Source of the DNA: Planococcus citri
Taxonomy: Eukaryota; Arthropoda; Insecta; Hemiptera; Pseudococcidae
Length of the DNA: 64,000 nt
Reading direction: 5' to 3'
Assembly (NCBI RefSeq): GCF_950023065.1
Contig: NC_088679.1
Coordinates: 49,290,001 to 49,354,000, forward strand
The position numbers and the translations under genes are program-made. Below the pieces are notes generated by a model that did not search any database, was not told the DNA's origin, and saw nothing but the letters and a program-made list of their open reading frames with translations. Shown here piece by piece: positions 30,994 to 43,727 of the stretch (the stretch's first letter is position 1; each line of letters starts with the position of its first letter).

Positions 30994-32411
30994 ATTTTGC
31001 GTTCATGTGTTTTTAAACGATTATTTTGTTGATTGAGAGACAACCTATATTCAATGTATGTATGTAATTGCCAAGATAACATTTAGAAGAGGTATCTGCA
31101 TGTAATTTCAAGTACAGTACCTATTTTTTGTTTGAGGTCATTTTTGAGCTTAGGATTTCGAACGTTCTCATTGTGAATGTACATGGTTCTTTTTCATAGA
31201 TTTTATTTATTGTTGGGTACATGTACATGTATTAAAAATAAATATTTTCAACTACCTACTAAGTTAAGTATAGGTCTAAAGAAATGTCATTTTTATTTTG
31301 TATGAACTGTAAAAATAACTATAGCTTTACGTACTTGCATTATTGTAAAATGTCCGATGACTCAAATTTTCCAAGTGGATTAATCAAATGTATGTACCTA
31401 CTATGTATACCCTACCCTGATGGTACTCATGATTACTTTCAATGAAAAATAAATTGATTGAATTCTGTGTTATTTTTGCTATGAATGCTTTTTTGATTAT
31501 GTAATCATTCATTTGATTTTTGATAAAAATTACTTCTTTATGCTTTAAAATGAAATCTCAAATTATTTTTTACTTGTAGTTGTCTGACTTGATCTCAGAA
31601 AAACGTCCAATTTCAATAGAATTTTCTGTGGGTATTCTAGGTACTCCCAAGATTTTACTGTTAAATTAAAATTTCAATTTGCTACTACCACATATATATT
31701 TTTCGTTTCGCACCGGAACTCTGGAATACTCTCACAAAACCAATTTGTGGTTCAAAAGCTACCTATTTAAAATCACATGCAATCAATACCTAATTTTCAT
31801 GATTTTTCTAATCGGGTAGGTCTCATTCTTTAAGAATAGTCACGTTCGGGGGTCGATCTATCGTTGCCACATGTTGTTAATATGATTATAGCTGATTGAT
31901 AATTAAGAAAAAAATTTAATCAATTCCTTAAATGTTCAAGCCTTTATCATGCTTAATAAGTGACTAGTGCAGTTTCCACCGGCGACCAGTATCGTATCAC
32001 TGATATCATATCCCAGTGGGAAAAATACAGGAAATGGGAAAAGCAACGTGGGAAATAAATTGGAAAATATCGCCAGACTTCGATAAGATTGGAATTTCCT
32101 TTCTCTCTGCTTCCCTACAGCCTACAGTCCACTTACGTCGAATTCTGACTCAAATTCATTGAAAGAAGTACGGTGAATAGAGGGGGGATGATGACGGAAT
32201 GACTAATAATACGTAGTAGAAGAGAGGAAAGACGTCGTCGTCGTTTGACGATCGACTTCGACGTGATAAGCTCGCGTAGTTATTTGAAAGTGCGTTGCAT
32301 TCGTGTTTTTGTGGTTTCAGTCTCTTTTGTGTATGAGTTTTTGAAGTTCTTGTGTGTTTAAAGTTCATTATTTCATACTCATTATTCAATATCCGCATAT
32401 TAAATTAAAAA
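30994..32411. other. intergenic between FAM50 and STX17
   Basis: FAM50 poly(A) candidates (aaataaat) occur near 31234 and 31447. The remainder is AT-rich. A GC-richer segment with clustered gtcgtcg near 32235-32270 directly upstream of STX17 looks promoter-like. No other gene was seen. Confidence 0.5.
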
Positions 32412-33755
32412 ATGAATAAAACTGATAGTAATTTCTTACAATCGAAAAAGAATTTGAAATGGTTTGAATCGCGAATCGAAAATTTTAACAAAGCTGTGCC
32501 TCTTCAAATCAAACTGTTGGCGACACACAAAAATGATATCCTCAACGTAAGTCTCTAGCACACATTAACGTTAATTTCATTATTGAACTAACAATCAGTG
32601 ACGAAGACTTATCTGTTTTTTTAGCAATACAGATTAGGAAACTATGTAGCAATGAAACAGGAAAGAAGTTCAGCTGAACGAACTATACGTCACTTGAAAC
32701 AATTACTCGTCGACACTGATCAGTTACGAGAACAAGTTAAAGATTCAGACCTCAACAGATTTGATAAACTCATTTTCCATTCTCGAGAAACGATCAATAA
32801 AGCCTTAAAAGATTTCAATGGTAGGTCTAGGTGGAATCTTTTTTTGCGTTTATGATAAGAATCGTCAAGTTTTACTGTTTCTCATTTTTAAGGTCATTAT
32901 TGATTCAGGTTTAAAATGTTAAATCATGTTATGATATACGTTTACGTATCCTAGGATAGCTAGGCTAAAATCAGTTTGAAATTTCTAACCAAATAAGAAT
33001 GATTTGTGTATCATATACGTATTACATTTTTTTCTTTCTTTGTAAAGATTTATATAGAAGTCTGGAGGTCCCGAACGATCAACCTGAAAAACGCCGTTTT
33101 CCAAACTATTTCGAGGAAGATGATGCTCAAGATCAAGTTCAAAAGCAAATAATACTTCATGAGAACGAAGATGTTTGGAATTTGAGACAACAAAGAGAGA
33201 TTGCTGATAATATGGAAACAATTCAGAAAGATGTTCACACCGTAAATCAAATATTTCGCGATCTAGCCGTATTAGTCAACGTGAGTTTAGTTTACTCTTG
33301 AATACAGTCGGGAAACATTCGACCTTGATTAAATTTTCGAATCTCTCGGTTTTTTACAGGATCAAAAACCACAGGTGGAGGCGCTAGAAGAAAACATTGC
33401 CAGCACTCATGAATCCGTCGTTGCAGCTGAAAGAGAAATAGCTCAGGCAGCTAACAAAGTACATAACGCAGCTTATCCTTTGGTTGGAGCAATATTAGGC
33501 TCTTGTGTAGGAGGACCTGTTGGATTAGTTGCTGGATTGAAAATCGGTACAGCTGTAGCTTTGACATGTAGTGTGATAGGTGAGTGTGTTATAGAAATTT
33601 TTCATGATATGAAATTAATTCATATGTATATGAGATTATAATTTCATATTTGGATGATAGGATTTTCCGGTGGTAAAGTTCTGAATGTGAAACAAAGAAG
33701 AACGCAAAAGCAGATTATGGAGAGTGTTGAAAAACAGAAAGCTATCAAGTCATAA
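32412..33755 (+). CDS. Stx17: syntaxin-17
   Basis: Exons 32412-32546, 32625-32820, 33048-33280, 33360-33579 and 33661-33755 encode 292 residues (human 302). The N-terminal half is a helical Habc-like region. A Qa-SNARE helix (QREIADNMETIQKDVHTVNQ through VEALEENIAS) runs from about residue 150 to 215. The distinctive C-terminal hairpin follows: two short Gly-rich membrane segments (YPLVGAILGSCVGGPVGLVA and LKIGTAVALTCSVIG, about 227-263) and a basic tail. That glycine-zipper hairpin is how STX17 inserts into completed autophagosomes, where it pairs with SNAP29 and VAMP7/8 for lysosome fusion. All introns are GT-AG with matching phases. Confidence 0.94.
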
Positions 33756-34234
33756 TGAAACAGTGTTTCGTTGGTTGGGCACAGAACTGGAGTTCTTTAA
33801 AAGTCTTCACTCGAGGAGATTCGTGGTACCAATTTGTTTACTTGAAGATGTAAAAGTACGCATGTTTTATGAACGTGATATACTCAAGTTATAAATTCTC
33901 ATACTAAAATCAACGTAAAAAATTTTCTTGAAAGTGTTTGTGTACGTCTACTTATGTTTCTACTTTTTATTTGATAATTGAAAACGTGATTACGAGTTAT
34001 ATTTTCAGTTATTATTTCTATGTAGATATTGTATTACAAATCAAGTTTCTACCTTCTCATTACCAGTGTAGTTTGTTATTTTTCTATATAATTACACAAT
34101 TTTCAATAATCAGTGCGTTATTTCTTCAATAGAATGAATTCCAATTCATGATTGAACCATGCTCACTAATTAACTCTGTAACTCTACAGGAAAGACCAAC
34201 AACAAATGAAAACAATTTTACTGAATCACAAATT
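33756..34234. other. convergent 3' region
   Basis: The 3' flanks of STX17 (plus) and the 198-aa protein (minus) meet here. It is T-rich and holds only a random-looking short ORF at 33938-34132. Confidence 0.5.
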
Positions 34235-34831
34235 TTATTGAATAATCGTTTTTGAGCGCATCGGTGCTCTAATTTCTTTCGGCATTACAAATATACTACT
34301 TAAAAACGTATTGATTTTTCTTTCATCATTTATTCCCAATGTTTGTGTTAAAAATTCTTCCAAAACTTCGGGGTGTTTACAATGATTCAATAAAATTATT
34401 AAAGAAGTGCGAATTATGTACATCAGAGATCTTCTGTTTATAAGTCTACTTTGAATGAGATTTCGAAGCAAGAGTGAAGAAAGATTCCAATCATGACTCA
34501 GAAGTGATTTACGTAATTGAGGAAGCAACGTAGAAGGTGAGTGTAATATTATTGATGAAGGATTGAAATTAAGTAACTCTACAGAAGGAAGTACACAAGA
34601 AGCTAAAGCTGATTCTACGCTGGTACCATACTGCGATATCAATTCATGATTTGGTTTTGGATCTTCTTTGCCAATCTCATCAATAATTCGTTTCAAATCA
34701 GCTTTGTTGATACTTATTGGAGTAGTTTGCTTAATTCGCCATCGCCTTACATTTCGGTCGTTTTTCTTTGTATATGGCTTGATCAACGGAAGTCCGTGGT
34801 TCCTGGTCCTTGTTTTTGGCGTTTTTGACAT
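34235..34831 (-). CDS. hypothetical basic protein, 198 aa
   Basis: An uninterrupted frame from ATG 34831 to a stop at 34235-34237. The first ~45 residues are strongly basic (TPKTRTRNHG, KKNDRNVRRWRIKQ), suggesting nuclear or nucleolar location or RNA contact. The rest is helical and Leu-rich (LLPQLRKSLLSHDWNLSSLL, HPEVLEEFLTQTLGI). I do not recognise the family. Upstream on the minus strand, a clear 5'UTR intron is visible: donor gtaagt just below 34962 and acceptor ttctag at 34879-34880. This supports a transcribed gene. Its promoter would be shared with CSN6, which starts 530 bp away on the opposite strand. Confidence 0.72.
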   Translation of the reverse strand: MSKTPKTRTRNHGLPLIKPYTKKNDRNVRRWRIKQTTPISINKADLKRIIDEIGKEDPKPNHELISQYGTSVESALASCVLPSVELLNFNPSSIILHSPSTLLPQLRKSLLSHDWNLSSLLLRNLIQSRLINRRSLMYIIRTSLIILLNHCKHPEVLEEFLTQTLGINDERKINTFLSSIFVMPKEIRAPMRSKTIIQ

Positions 34832-35361
34832 TTTAGAAAGCTGAAAGCGTTTACTTATGCTCAGTTTACTGCATATCTCTAGAACAAAAGAAAGTCATTT
34901 CAGAACTGATGAATTGATGATTTAATGAGGAAAATTAATACTGAAGGTATGAAGTACTTACTTTTACTCTCAATACACGTAAGATTTTCCGTTTTCGACG
35001 TTTTCGTTGAAAAATGAAAATTGAAGAGCGCAGTGATAAGAGGTTTGTTGCATTTGTTTTGTTTTGTTATAGTTTTGTTTTAGTTTTGTTTTTTTTGACT
35101 GTGAGATTTGTTGATAACACAAAAATCCATATTTTTTTGGTAATTTTTCTTACGTTTTGCGTTGTAATTATTTTTGAAATGCTTTGCAGTTTGCTTGTTA
35201 AATAATTCTGGAGACTTGAGGAAAAGTATTTAGTAGGTATTTTGCTTTTCATCGAGTGAAGTTGCTGTTCATCTCCTGGTTTAACTCGTGGTCGCGGTGT
35301 ACGTCATTCAAATTTTAAAACCTCGTTCGTCGTGTTTCATCGTATCCTCAACTGCATCAAA

Positions 35362-36306
35362 ATGGAATCCGAACAAATGGAAGTTGACGATACTTCGTCC
35401 AAGAAGTACATTGCTCAAGGTGGTGTGCCAAGTGTCACAGTCTCGCTCCATCCACTAGTGATAATGAACATTTCTGAACACTGGACTCGGGTAAGAGCTC
35501 AAGAAGGTGAAGCTAAACAAGTGGTTGGTGCTCTGATAGGAAAACAGAAAGGAAGAAAACTCGAGATTATGAACTCGTTCGAACTCTTATTGAGCAAAGT
35601 AGACAATGATATGATAATAGATAAAGCGTATTACACTACTAAAGAAGAACAATTCAAGCAAGTGTTCTGCGATATGGATTTTCTTGGATGGTACACCAGT
35701 GGTAACGATTTACCCGATGAATCTGATGTTAAGAATCATAAGCAAGCATGCACGATTAACGAAAGCCCTATGTTGTTGAAACTTAATCCTTACGCCGGTC
35801 ATACAGATTTACCTATCACATTGTATGAGTCTGTAATCGATCTCGTTAACGGGGAAGCTACAATGTTATTTGTTGAAGTTCCATATACATTGGCTACAGA
35901 AGAAGCAGAGCGTATCGGTGTTGATCATGTTGCTCGAATGGCAAGCAGTGATACCGGTGAAAATTCTTTGGTCGCAGAACATCTATCAGCTCAATATAAC
36001 GCTATTAAAATGTTACACACCAGAGTGAAAATGATCCTAGAATACGTCAAAGCTGTGCAAAACAAGGAATTACCTAATAATCACGAAATTCTTAGGGAAT
36101 TATCTTCGTTAACTCATCGATTACCCGTGATGCAATCTCCCAAGTTTAATGCAGAATTTTATAATCAGTGTAACGATGTGGCACTTATTACGTATTTGGG
36201 ATCTATTACTAAAAGTTGTAATAATATGAATCAGTTTGTGAATAAATTTAATATATTGCACGATCGACAAGGCTTGGGAAGAAAAGCTCGCGGGTTGTTC
36301 TTCTAA
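35362..36306 (+). CDS. CSN6: COP9 signalosome subunit 6, single exon
   Basis: 314 residues from the ATG at 35362 (MESEQMEVDD). Opening the frame earlier requires a GTG at 35332 and is not credible. The MPN domain is obvious: VSLHPLVIMNISEHWTR, VVGALIGKQKGRKLEIMNSF, then YYTTKEEQFKQVF and DFLGWYTSGNDLP. The JAMM metal ligands are absent, as is normal for CSN6, which is the inactive partner of CSN5 in deneddylating cullins. The C-terminal helices contain IGVDHVARM, AEHLSAQYNAIKMLH and the conserved end NMNQFVNKFNILHDRQGLGRKARGLFF. There are no introns, unlike the neighbours. A TAATAAAA overlaps the stop and AATAAA is found again at about 36585. Confidence 0.97.
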   Translation: MESEQMEVDDTSSKKYIAQGGVPSVTVSLHPLVIMNISEHWTRVRAQEGEAKQVVGALIGKQKGRKLEIMNSFELLLSKVDNDMIIDKAYYTTKEEQFKQVFCDMDFLGWYTSGNDLPDESDVKNHKQACTINESPMLLKLNPYAGHTDLPITLYESVIDLVNGEATMLFVEVPYTLATEEAERIGVDHVARMASSDTGENSLVAEHLSAQYNAIKMLHTRVKMILEYVKAVQNKELPNNHEILRELSSLTHRLPVMQSPKFNAEFYNQCNDVALITYLGSITKSCNNMNQFVNKFNILHDRQGLGRKARGLFF

Positions 36307-36476
36307 TAAAATATCGTTTTGGTTCTATCCAAGTCGTTTTCCTCAGTTCCTTAGAATGTCGATTACACAACGTGTTTCTAAATATTTAAGATGGTTTCAA
36401 AAATGAAAATGAATATCAACGTACCTACCACTCCTCCAGACCACTTCAGTCAGCTACTAGTTTGTCGTCAACGAAA

Positions 36477-39400
36477 TCAAGTCGATACATTTGAAATATT
36501 CTTAAATTTAAAAAAATGAATAGGAAGATGTAAGATTGATGTAAATTTTTTATTGTAATGAATACATTTTTGTAGAACGTTCGTAATAAATTTTTCTATA
36601 AAGTAATGTGGTATTTTCTTTATTCTTTCTTTTCTGCGGTTTTTGGACATCCAATCAAATTTGTATAGTAACCATTGAAGTTTTGCCTGCGAGAATGCAT
36701 CGAAATCAATTATGAAATCACATAATACATGGATATTATTTATACGTTCCGGTTCCCACCTGTTCAGGAAGTACAATAATTGATTACTACATTCTTCAAT
36801 GCCGCACAGAGGAATCAATTTAAGTAAGATTCCTAGATTATTGTTGAATTCAAATTCAAAAATTTTAATCCTTTCTTCGAATGAACTAACGCTTTTCTTA
36901 AGGGATCCGGCCTTTTCATTATTCTAAAAATGAAAAAATTCAGATTAATTGAATTGATTGATTGTATGTAGGTACTCGCTGTTCGCTTGAAAGTAAGCCC
37001 AAAAACTCTTTTCTGTGAGTATAAAATCATTAAAGGATAAAACATGAAACTATTCTCAAAGGGAAAAATTCAAATCAAGATTATCTCTCGTGGAACAAAG
37101 CTGCGCATGCAAAACAATAACTCAATAAATTACCTGAATGAAATTACAAAAATCAACGCAATTTTTTAGTAGCCACATTAAAGGTTTGACAAGTTTTGAA
37201 GATGTTAACATACAATCGTTCATGCAATTATTCAAATACACCCAATGATGATTCATGAAATCATCTATATTCTGACACTGAAAAGAGAAAAATGTTAGCA
37301 TAATTTCATGAAATAATTCATTGAATACCTATTTAATACTAACTTTCTTGATGGTGTCCAAAAATGCAAACCAATGTTGTTCAATCACTTCGTTGGTCAT
37401 ATAGTAACTTAAATTTTGTACAAACAGTACCATTTTACGCCGAAGTGCGAAGGCTCTCAGATGATAATTTCTACTGTCTTTCTCCAGTGTTTTGAATTGC
37501 TGGTCACAAATCCATACTCTGGAAAATTGTCGATTTTAATTAAGGTACGATATCAATAAAAAAAATGATGATGAAAAAAATACCCACTTGCACAGCAATC
37601 TTTCTACATATTTGCAATAAAGCAGAAATCGAAACAGAATTTGATAACATCCAATAACTTTCTCGTTGAAAATTAAAGAAACAGGCCATGTAGTGTTCAG
37701 ACGCAAAGCTATTACATCTATACCGGTAAGATCTTTTTCTGCAGTCTTCCTCATTAATTCTAAAAGCAGTAAAGTACGCATATTTATTTTGTCAACAACC
37801 AGAAAGAATTTGAAAAGTGTTTGCTAAATACCTTTTTCTTTTTTGGTATTAATAGCGTTTATTCTGAAGACTTGAAGAACAAAATCTTCAGCTACGGTTT
37901 CAATGGAGATATCGTTTTTATAAGGATCAACCTTCCCACTGGAACAAGTTCGAATAGCTAATTCCATCAAAGAAGTTATTCTTGTAGACATTATTTCTTT
38001 CGCCGGTTTCGATAATTCTTCTTCACACAAATCCATTGTGATACTGATGAAGTCGCCTTGTTCAATTAAAAAGAAACGTTTCACTGATCTGAAAGAAAAT
38101 CCACATTGGATTAAAAATAAACACTTTATGCGACATAAACAACAAATAATTTTGTAAAATGATCCAATTACTTCAGTCTATTTAAAATATCGTATTCGTT
38201 AATCAATAAATTTAACAAAGTATCGCTGGCAAAAGTATAAGCATCTTCGATGCTTTGAACGAATTCATAACTATCGAGACTAGTATAACACATTTTATCA
38301 CACGTAGGTTTTCTTTCCAAAATGGAATTCATTTCTTTTGAAGAAATATTTTCTGAAAATAGCACATAAATTACCACACAAAAGAAATTATCATCAAAAC
38401 TACTTTCGGTTCAAATGATTACGGAATTAATTATGCAGGAAGAATTACATGCCACATTCGCAAAGAAAAATTTGCTTTAGTGGCTCATTTTTCATTGGAC
38501 TTGGACTCGATTAGAATCACATCTGAAGAATCATCTGTACTGATACATACACACATGAAATTAATTGAAATTAGGGAGAAACGTACTGCACTGTTTAACG
38601 GTATTCAAATATTTTCCGGTTCTCAAAATTTTTTGTTGATATTGAGACAAAAAAGTAGGCACATGATCTTTCTTAATTCTATATCGCTTCTTCCAGTACT
38701 CATTGGTGAATTCTCCTTTGGCCAGAATATTTTGTTTTTCTGCTTCAACATTATCTTCAATCATGAACTAAAATCGAATAAGTAAGTTATTAAATGAATA
38801 TAAATTAAATAGTTCCTCCAAAAAAATAAAAATAAAATAGTCACTTCGTCGCAAGGATCGTTAATATATCCAGTATAAATCCATTCTTCTAAAGCTTCGA
38901 AGTAAGGTACAGATGCATTTCTAATTAAAATCACTAAAATGTCTGCAGCTTTATGTTCGATGGCATTATGTTTCCCAGCATCATGCAATAAACTCAGAGT
39001 ACGACCGCCTCGAGCTTCAGCCTGTACCAATTAATGATCAGAATTATTTATCTTTTAGTTATAAAATACGCTTTGGCTAACTTTTTGACCAAATACGAAC
39101 CTTATTAATGGTATGAACAATACGAGCTAGGCAACTCATGGTTTCCAGAAATGGTTGAATACAGAACAGAAGAGACTGCAAAGTCATTGACTGTAGTCTA
39201 TGTTTAGTCTCCATTTGAATAATGAATACCTAACAATAATATTAGAAATTGGGGCATTATAATTTGAAGGAAAAAAAAACTCGACACTAAATTTTAATCA
39301 TACCCTGTAGTCTTGTAATATATTTTCTAAAATTTCACATAAGGCCTGATTCACTCTACCGCTAGAAAACTGATGACGTTCTTCTATAAAACGTACGATA

Positions 39401-40562
39401 GTTGAATAGTACTCGGACAAAACTAAAATTTCTGATGCAATACTTTTGAAGGGAGAATCTGAGAATTGAAAGAATTAGAAACAATTTCAAAACGCGAAGT
39501 TCATAATTCAATAAAGTTCTTACAAATGGATTGCTCTAAAACAAACTTTCTGAGAGCTTCCTTCTCCTCATCTCTTGTTCCATACATGTACTTGCCATGA
39601 AACCCTAACAAACATTGAAGAATATCTCGTATCAAATATTTTTCTTGTGAGGAACGAGGAATTGCTCCTGTAAACATAAAATTTCGAAAAAAAAAGTTCA
39701 ACAAATTTGTTTAGCAATCAATTTACTCATTGCTTATGCTTACCAATGGGTAAAAGATTGCAGATAATGGCGTTGTTTGAGAAATCAGCGGATATAAAAG
39801 GACGAATTCGTTTCCAAATTGTGTAATCAACATCAAGTTTTTCAATCCTATCTTTTTTCTCAATGATGAACGAAGACTTGCTCTTCTTTTCTTCGACTTC
39901 TGCAGCAGCAGTAGTTAGCTCTTTTAAAATCTATTTAAAAAACCAACTGTGTAATTAACGTACAAAAATGTGTAATTTAGTAATCCAATAAGTAATCACC
40001 TTTTCGACATCTTCGTGTGATTCAAACGTTTTGAAATTTGTTGACAGATTAGCATTTTTCGGTTTATTATTAGTTTCAGCCGCAATTTTTTCCAGATCTT
40101 CATTTAATCCTTTATTTGCTTGTAAAAGGGATAAAAGAGTCAGGTATTTTGGCAGCAGATCTGTACTGAAAGTGAAATACGAACAAAATTATTCAACAAA
40201 TTACTGAAAATGATGGAAACTGAACAAAACTAACCTCCCAGAATCCAACTGTGCAAATTTTTGTAAAAACTGTTCAGAATTGGGGGATCGACTAGCAATT
40301 GTATGACAGTGCTCTGGAATAGCGACAGTAGTATTCCGATTTACATGTCTGTCTTGATAACGTAAAAGTTTTTGAAGGTATTCTTCTGATGACGCATTGC
40401 AACTGAAACAAGTGTTTCAAGTTAGTCTGAGGTTTGATAATTTCATAAGATCATTGATTATTCAAAAAATCGTCAAAGTGATGTTTCTACAAGCGAGTCT
40501 TCTACTCACCTCCAGCGGTTCAGAAAATCCTTCACAGCACTGTAAAGAAAATACTCGCTCAT
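36477..40562 (-). CDS. GCP2: gamma-tubulin complex component 2
   Basis: Fifteen minus-strand exons: 40510-40562, 40235-40402, 40000-40165, 39744-39930, 39524-39667, 39304-39458, 39101-39229, 38845-39021, 38587-38767, 38172-38352, 37832-38088, 37588-37759, 37344-37518, 37134-37277 and 36477-36923. Phases agree throughout and give 911 residues (human GCP2 is 902). The GRIP1 region includes SSQEKYLIRDILQCLLG, GRVNQALCEILEN and EARGGRTLSLLHDA, followed by VPYFEALEEWIYTGYINDP and FMIEDN...YWKKRYRI. The GRIP2 region, which binds gamma-tubulin, includes LEKDSRNYHLRAFALRRKMV and TWPVSLIFNEKVI. It is a core subunit of the gamma-tubulin small complex that nucleates microtubules at centrosomes. It converges with CSN6, the stops being 170 bp apart. 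Confidence 0.95.
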
Positions 40563-42412
40563 GCTCACCGTGATGGCACTGAAAAAGCGAACAGCTAAAT
40601 TAAATATGCATGTACTTCTCGTTTATACATACTTACGAAAATTAACAAAAGCCATAAAGAACATCGTAAATCGTGAAAGTTTTGATACAAAGTGAAAACT
40701 CAAAAACTGTGAAAAGATTTTTGCTTTATCAATTTTCTGAAATTGTTTTTTGAAAATTTTGGTTTTTCCGCCTTACTGCAGAGATGTAAAGTTATGAATG
40801 TTAATTTTCCTGGTGTAACGGTACGCGTACGCACAGATCTCGAGGTTTTGATGCATGCAAATGATGATTTTTTTACTTTCTATTGCTTCTTATTTTAAAC
40901 GATTTTTTGAAAATTCAGAAAAATTTACGAATTTTACAATTTTTTATACAAAAAATGAAAATCTAATAAGTTTCAACTTTTTTGGCGGAGAATCTTGGAA
41001 AAATTTTTTTTGCTGCAACTGTTTGTTCAGATCCAAATGTGTCAAAAGTTCAAAACGACGTTTCATTTTATTTATAATAAAATAAATTATAAATCGAATT
41101 TTTTGTAAAATATTTCGAATTTTTTGGAAGTTGATTTCATAAAATTCAACATTACTAATTATTTTGACAGTATTTCATAAAGTTTTCCATCAAAATTTGA
41201 ACAAAAACGAAAAAAATAAACAATCATAGAAAACTTTTGACACTACAATGTTCATCCTTCATCGCGACCTTGAAAATTTTGACATTATTCGATTTTTCGA
41301 TCGATTTTGCTACCGCAAGCGGCATGCCCTCCATGTTATCAATGCGCATGTGAAAAATGCTACAAAAAATATCAACATTAGTTTGATGGCGGTTTATGCA
41401 GGAGTCCATCTTGACCGGAATCGGAGCACATTATTGATGACGTCATAGCTCAACTTCTCGATGTTTATTTTCATGTTTTCATTAAAAGTTTTCATTTATT
41501 TATGTGGAAAAGGTCTCTTTTTCTACTTTTTTAGTATAAATAACGAAATACCGAATTATATAAATTTTGATGAGGACTTTTCTGAAGTAAAATTGAATTT
41601 CTCATCGAATGGTGTGAACAATTTTTGTTTTCGTGTAGAAATAAAAGACTTTATGAAGGTATTTTCATTCACGGATTATGAGCACATGAGTGTTTCAAAA
41701 TGTTCAGAATTTTATTCTGTTCGAAATGTTTTTTTTTTTACCCAAAGGCTCACTCAGCGTTTATTGTTCAAAATTCATTAAAGCTCCAAGTTGTGAAAAC
41801 CAGAGATGCGGAGTAAAAATCGAACGTTGAGCTTTAATGAATTCATTGAATTCTGAAAGATAAACACTAAACAGTAGCAGCTTTGGATAAAAAACTATTT
41901 TGAACTGGATAAAAATAAAATTCTGAACATTTTTGATTTTGGTATTTTAAAACACTAGTGTTTTCATTGAAAATTTCGAGAAATTTCAATTCAATATATC
42001 TACTTACATAATAATTTATCCATGAATGAAAATACTATATTATAATATAAAGTCGTTGTTTCTGTAATTCTGCTGGAAAGCAAACCATTCGACGAAAAAT
42101 GTCATTTTAATCGTCGACCCGACGATTTTAATTAAGAAAAGTCATCATCGAAATTTACGCAAATTCACTTTATTCCTACCAATAATGATTAATAAAGTCG
42201 AAAAACTGAATTTCTCCCATACAATTACCTGTGAAAACTCGGAAAATGATAAATAAACATCGAGAAGTTGAGCTATGACGTCATCAATAAGGTGCTCCGA
42301 TTCCGGTCAGGATGGACTCCTGTTTATGCCGTGTTATAAATTAGTTTAGCTTTAATTTAAATTTAAGAAATATTATTTTAATAACTTATATTTTTATTAA
42401 TTAATTGTAATT
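40563..42412. other. intergenic between GCP2 and the E2 gene
   Basis: The GCP2 promoter side (40563-40850) includes ggtacgcgtacgc. The centre is dominated by the degenerate palindromic repeat described separately at 41391-42330. No gene was seen; ORFs at 40855-41781 fall in the repeat arms. Confidence 0.5.
41391..42330. repeat. degenerate foldback (long inverted repeat)
   Basis: Outer arms 41391-41475 and 42245-42330 are reverse complements with few mismatches and each carries TGACGTCA (41438-41445 and 42276-42283). Inner arms around the centre near 41812 also pair: aaattcattaaagct with agctttaatga, and atgttcagaatttta with aaattctgaacat. Spacing differs between arms, so the structure is old or has suffered indels. 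It is probably a decayed foldback or TIR element. Confidence 0.75.
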
Positions 42413-43727
42413 ATGAGTCCGTGCGTTGTTCGAATTCACAAGGAAATATATTCTCTTCTTCGACATCCTCCCAAGGATTTCATTTGCCGGCCGAAATTTG
42501 ATGATTTTTCCCTTGAAATAAGTAAGTGATGATTTTTTCATATATATCATTGAATTTTGTGTCCTTTCGTATCTATGTTTCTGATTCATCTCAATCAATT
42601 ATGTTACTATCAATGTTATTTCAAAAGACAAAATTATGCTTCGTTTTAATCACTCCAAATAGACAATATTGAGTGAGCGAGTCAAATACTTGATAAAGTC
42701 GCCTCTACTGTTTGGTTCGCCATTCTGAGAGAAGATATTTGGTCAATTGTTACTGTATCAATAACGATTCAATTCATTTTCTAGCATCCATCGAGAAATA
42801 TTTTGTTTTTCGTTTGTTTTCTTTAGAGATGTGACTTTTCCCGCCATTTACGCGAAGTTGACGAATGCGCTAATTGACGAAAGTTGTTTGATATGCCCTT
42901 ATCTTTTATTTGTTGAATCATGGACAGATTATTCTGTTTGCGACTCACGAACCGTCAACTTATTTCCTGTTGAAACTTTTTTCGTTCAAATTTTCTGTTT
43001 GCACTTTGGTGTTCATCGACTAATGTAATGTGTTTGAATTTCAGTTTTAAATGGCGCTCCGGGGACATGTTACGAAAACGGAACGTTTGTTCTTGAACTT
43101 GTTGTACCAAAACAGTAAGTTGATTGCATAACGAGAAGATTCCTAACCGAAAACTCTTCTTATCATCTCGTTCAATTTTTAGGTATCCGTTCGAAAGTCC
43201 AAAATTGCAGTTTATGACTTCGATTTATCACCCGAATGTCGATATTTCCGGAAGAATTTGTCTTGATTTGTTAGGTGGTGGTTGGTGTCCTTCAAATACC
43301 TTGCATCACTTACTGGAAGCGGTAAAGTGTTTGATGTACCACCCTAATATTGAGGATCCTCTTATTCCAGAACGGGTAGGCCTATTGAATTTCTGAATTA
43401 ATATGTCTGTAATTAATGTATGTACAATACTGTTTGCTGTACGTGTTAATTTGGTGTTCCTATACAGGCTTTTCAGTATAAATACGACTATGATGAATTT
43501 CAACGCAAAGCCAAAGAATGGACGCGAATTTTCGCTCCAAAACTTGATATGAATGTATTGAAACCGGTAAGTAAATGATATGATCAGCGATTTTACAGTT
43601 ATTTTAACTCGTCGGTCTGCTATAAATTTGTTTTGAATGTTTTGTATTCTAGCCGATGGATTACAATCGTAAACGCCAATTCGAACAAGAAGAAGTGACG
43701 TACGGAAGTCGTAAACGATATTTTTAA
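42413..43727 (+). CDS. Ube2T: ubiquitin-conjugating enzyme E2, UBE2T-like
   Basis: Exons 42413-42521, 43045-43114, 43183-43375, 43468-43566 and 43653-43727 encode 181 residues. The UBC fold is complete: VVRIHKEIYSLLRHPP, GTCYENGTFVLELVVPKQYP, FMTSIYHPNVDISGRICLDLL with catalytic Cys86, GGWCPSNTL, and MYHPNIEDPL. The position of the Cys and the IEDPL pattern match UBE2T, which works with FANCL to monoubiquitinate FANCD2/FANCI. Other E2 families of similar size (UBE2A/N class) cannot be excluded. The C-terminal tail is basic (GSRKRYF). All introns are GT-AG. Confidence 0.85.

Noticed and set aside
35332..35361. CSN6 start at the GTG 35332
   Set aside because: Nuclear genes rarely use GTG, and the ATG at 35362 begins where CSN6 homology and an acidic leader are expected.
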